From Centrapalus pauciflorus (lineage: Eukaryota > Streptophyta > Magnoliopsida > Asterales > Asteraceae): a stretch of DNA of 64,000 bases. Of this stretch, positions 61,067-64,000 are shown piece by piece (within the stretch, counting starts at the first letter, position 1; the number at the start of each line of letters is the position of its first letter). The notes under the pieces were generated by a model. The model searched no databases. It saw nothing but the letters and a program-made list of their open reading frames with translations, and was not told where the DNA came from. The translations under genes were made by a program, and so were the position numbers. The stretch spans positions 62,001-126,000 of the forward strand of contig JAANYP010001801.1 of assembly GCA_020465985.1 (NCBI GenBank). Direction: 5' to 3'.

Positions 61067-64000
61067 CCAACTTTCTTTCATGTGCAGGAGATAACCACAG
61101 GTCTAAACAACAAATGGTTCGGCGAAAGTGGGTGCTCCAGGCACATGACAGGGGAAGAAGTCTACTTACAGACTTCAAGGGAGGGAATCGGGGATTTGTA
61201 TCATTCGCGGGAAATAAGGGAGGAAACATCACGGGTACTGGAGTAGTCACTAATGGGACGATCAAGTTGGATCAAGTTTATCACGTTGATAAACTGGTTC
61301 ACAATCTCATTCGTGTATCTCAAATCTGTGATAAGAAGAATTCAGTGCTGTTCACTGATACTGAGGCGTTGGTGCTAAAACCGGGTTTCAAGATACCTGA
61401 AGAGTGGATTCTGATGAGGGAACCAAGGAAGAATGACTTGTACATGCTCTATACGAACAAGCCGGAATCTTCGATGGGTCCAATCTGTCTGTTATCTAAA
61501 GCTTCAGAGACTGAGTCGGTTTTATGGCACAGACGTATGACACATTTGCACCTGAGGAAAATGAACTATATAACGAAAAATGGATTGGTGCAAGGTGTGC
61601 CTATGAAGAGTTTTCAGTTCGAGGATAAGTGTCTACCATGCAAAAAGGGCAAACAACACAAGAAGGCACACAAGTCCAAGACTCAGAACTCCATCGCTGC
61701 CACATTCGATTTGTTGCATATGGACCTCTTCGGACCAATCAACAAAAGAAGTATAGGTGGTAGTTGGTATTGTTTAGTTATTACTGACGATTACTCACGT
61801 TTTTCTTGGGTTTTCTTTCTAGGTACAAAGGACGAGACGACTTCCAAGCTAATCGGGTTCTTAGACCAAGTGGAGAATTCATATGGAACAAGTATTAAAC
61901 GGCTTCGTAGTGATAACGGAACTGAGTTTAAAAACACTGTAATTTGTGTATATTGCCTATCAAAGGGCATAGTGCATCAATTTAGTGCACCCTATGAGCC
62001 ACAACAAAATGGGGTGGCCGAACGAAAGAACAGGACATTGATTGAGGCAGCAAGGACCATGCTTTCGGATTCAAAGCTTCCTACCATGTTTTGGGGGGAG
62101 GCAGTGAATACCGCATGTCATATTTTAAACCGGGTCCTTACTGTCAAATCTTTGAACAAAACCTGTTATGAAATTTTGAATAAACGGCCACCTAATTTAA
62201 CTAGCTTCGAACCTTTTGGGGTACCATGTACTTTATTGAGAACAAAACATCAACCTAAGTTTGGTGAAAAGGCTGACGAAGGATACTTCCTAGGTTATGT
62301 GTCGAACTCATCAAACAAACGGGTTTTTAACAAAAGTAATGGTACAGTAGAGATTGTGTATAACATTGAAGTCACAAGTTATACACATGAACCCCAAACA
62401 GGTCCGGAATGGATATTTGACTATGACAAACTGTTTGAGTCATTTAACATTCCTTTGGATGAAAATGCAGGTACCATCGAAAAGGACATGGCGACGTTGA
62501 ATCTGAATGACGAGGGTCATAGCTTTCTGAGGACCATATTTCAATCAACATCCGAGCCTACTTCAACTGAAGATGGATCTCCAGAAGTCACTGATTCAGA
62601 AGCACCTACAAATGAGAATCAGACTCAGACAACAAATTCCAACTCTGAGGAAACTGTCCACAAGGAAGAAAATGTGGAATCTGAGGCCGTTCCCCCGTTA
62701 GGTGAAATAGGATCAAATTTAGGAGATAATCTGAGAGTTGACGAGATAGAGACATCTAGGATCAACAAAAACCATCCTATAGAAAGCATCATAGGAAATC
62801 CTAATGCGGGTGTGAGGACGAGGAGTAATTTAAATAACAACACTGTGTTGTTGTCGATGATAAATGACTCCGAGGCCTTTCATACCTGCCTCTATTCTTC
62901 TTTCATCTCGCAAGTAGAGCCGAAAAACGTGCAAATGGCACTAAAAGATAACTCTTGGGTTGAAGCGATGCAGGAAGAGCTTTCACAATTTAGGAAACTA
63001 GAAGTGTGGGAGTTAGTTCCATTACCTCGAGGGGAAATAGCAATAGGAACCAAATGGGTTTTTAAGTGCAAAAGAGACGATCGGGGTATAGTCACTCGCA
63101 ACAAGGCAAGGTTAGTTGTAAAGGGTTTCAACCAAGAGGAGGGAATCAATTACAATGAGGTGTTCGCGCCAGTAGCAAGGCTGGAAGCAATTCGTTTGTT
63201 TCTGGCTTTTACTTCCTTCAAGGGCTTTAAGGTTTATCAGCTAGACGTTAAGAGTGCTTTTCTATATGGGAAAGTGAAGGAGCTAGTGTTTGTGGAACAG
63301 CCGCCCGGGTTTACAGATCCGAAATATCCAGACAGAGTATATCGATTGGATAAGGCTCTGTATGGATTGCATCAAGCACCAAGGGCGTGGTACGAGACTC
63401 TGTCCAACCATCTGTTAGAGAATGGGTTTGAAAGAGGAAGGATAGACAGTACACTGTTCGTAAAGCGAAAGGGAGAATACTTCATCTTGGTACAAGTGTA
63501 CGTCGATGATATCATCTTTGGATCATCAGACGAGCAAATGTGCAAGGATTTTGAGAAGGTGATGAAGTCAAAATTCGAGATGAGTGCAATGGGTGAGTTG
63601 AATTTCTTTTTGGGTTTGCAAGTTGACCAGAAGAAGGAGGGAATGTTTATCCATCAGACGAAGTATGTCTACGACATATTAGAGCGCTTCGGGATGGAAG
63701 GGAAAAAACTGACAGCTCATTTCAGCACGCCGATTCAAGTGAATCACAATCTCGGACCGGGTACTGAAAGTAATACTGATGTGGATCCGACGTTATATCG
63801 GGCCATGATTGGGTCACTTATGTATTTAACTGCTTCAAGACCTGACATTATGTTTGCTGATTGTATTTGTGCTAGGTTTCAAGCTAATTCGAAAGAGATG
63901 CACATGAAAGCTGTGAAGCGGATTCTACGATACCTCAAGTCGAGACCGAAGCTGGGACTTTGGTATCACGCGGAGGGCGATCTGGAATTGGAGGCGTTCA
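61067..64000 (+). CDS. E6 pol: protease, integrase, RT (partial, one frameshift)
   Basis: After the gag stop, TTTCATGTGCAG (to 61087) is acceptor-like and the following codons lead in frame to protease KWFGESGCSRHMTG, in which the catalytic Asp of D-S-G is Glu. One base appears missing near 61155; from there a single frame is open to the window end. Domains: pre-integrase finger WHRRMTHLHL with CLPCKKGK; integrase HMDLFGP, RSDNGTEF and NGVAERKN (D, D, E intact); an acidic linker (62390-62820); RT with KWVFKCKRDD, KSAFLYGK and YVDDIIFGSS; then GLWYHAEG at the start of RNase H. This is the best-preserved Copia pol in the window. Confidence 0.92.

Larger units (their letters stand above)
57012..64000 (+). 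mobile_element. E6: SIRE-like Copia element, open at window edge
   Basis: LTR 57012-57571, PBS, a 630-bp leader rich in TTCGAGTTT/TTCGAATTT, gag from ATG 58216, pol to the window end. It was inserted next to or into the tail of the preceding aORF. Confidence 0.88.

Overview
The window is plant nuclear DNA made almost entirely of nested transposable elements. I see no host protein-coding gene, rRNA, tRNA or CRISPR array. The organism is a flowering plant with a repeat-rich genome. An extra ORF seen three times resembles, from memory only, repeat-derived proteins often annotated in Asteraceae (e.g. Tanacetum, sometimes under a misleading synaptobrevin/longin-like name), so a composite is my best guess; no search was run.

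Layout, left to right. 1-4638 (minus): Ty3/gypsy Tekay-like chromovirus E1, LTR plus a fully open gag-pol start, cut by the window edge. 4639-5787 (plus): polypurine tract and 3' LTR of SIRE-type Copia E0. 5788-6526 and 16161-19450 (plus): decayed additional ORF (aORF) of an older SIRE-type Copia E3, split by a complete Tekay-like element E2 (6527-16160, same family as E1, pol broken, with a GT-AG intron-like insertion in reverse transcriptase). About 19771-23501: a gypsy-type LTR without visible body, holding a non-autonomous CACTA element (21194-23161), which holds a non-autonomous hAT element (22181-22937). 24346-24799: a small minus-strand Helitron-like element with a long (TA)n tract. 25494-26807 and 39307-42250 (plus): Copia E4 (short LTR, leader repeats, broken gag, no pol), split by minus-strand SIRE-type Copia E7 (26808-39306, 5-bp target duplication CCATT). 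42949-57011 (plus): Copia E5 (LTR, leader, gag with an Arg-Asp-rich tract, pol), followed by an aORF unit with its own leader intron. 57012-64000 (plus): Copia E6 (LTR, leader, gag, pol still open at the right edge).

How the parts work: each autonomous retrotransposon encodes Gag (coat, zinc knuckles), protease, integrase, reverse transcriptase and RNase H, primed by initiator tRNA-Met at a primer-binding site beside the 5' LTR. Copia order is PR-IN-RT-RH; gypsy order is PR-RT-RH-IN plus chromodomain. Most copies carry stops or frameshifts. E1 (visible part) and the E6 pol region (after one frameshift) are the most intact.

Most unusual signals: (1) dispersed TTCG-core, often palindromic repeats in the long untranslated leaders of several unrelated families; (2) a SIRE-type aORF family with its own TATA box in one copy and a 5'UTR intron in another; (3) an 85-bp intron-like interval inside a gypsy RT; (4) phase-0 splice-acceptor-like sites at the gag/pol border of three diverged Copia elements.
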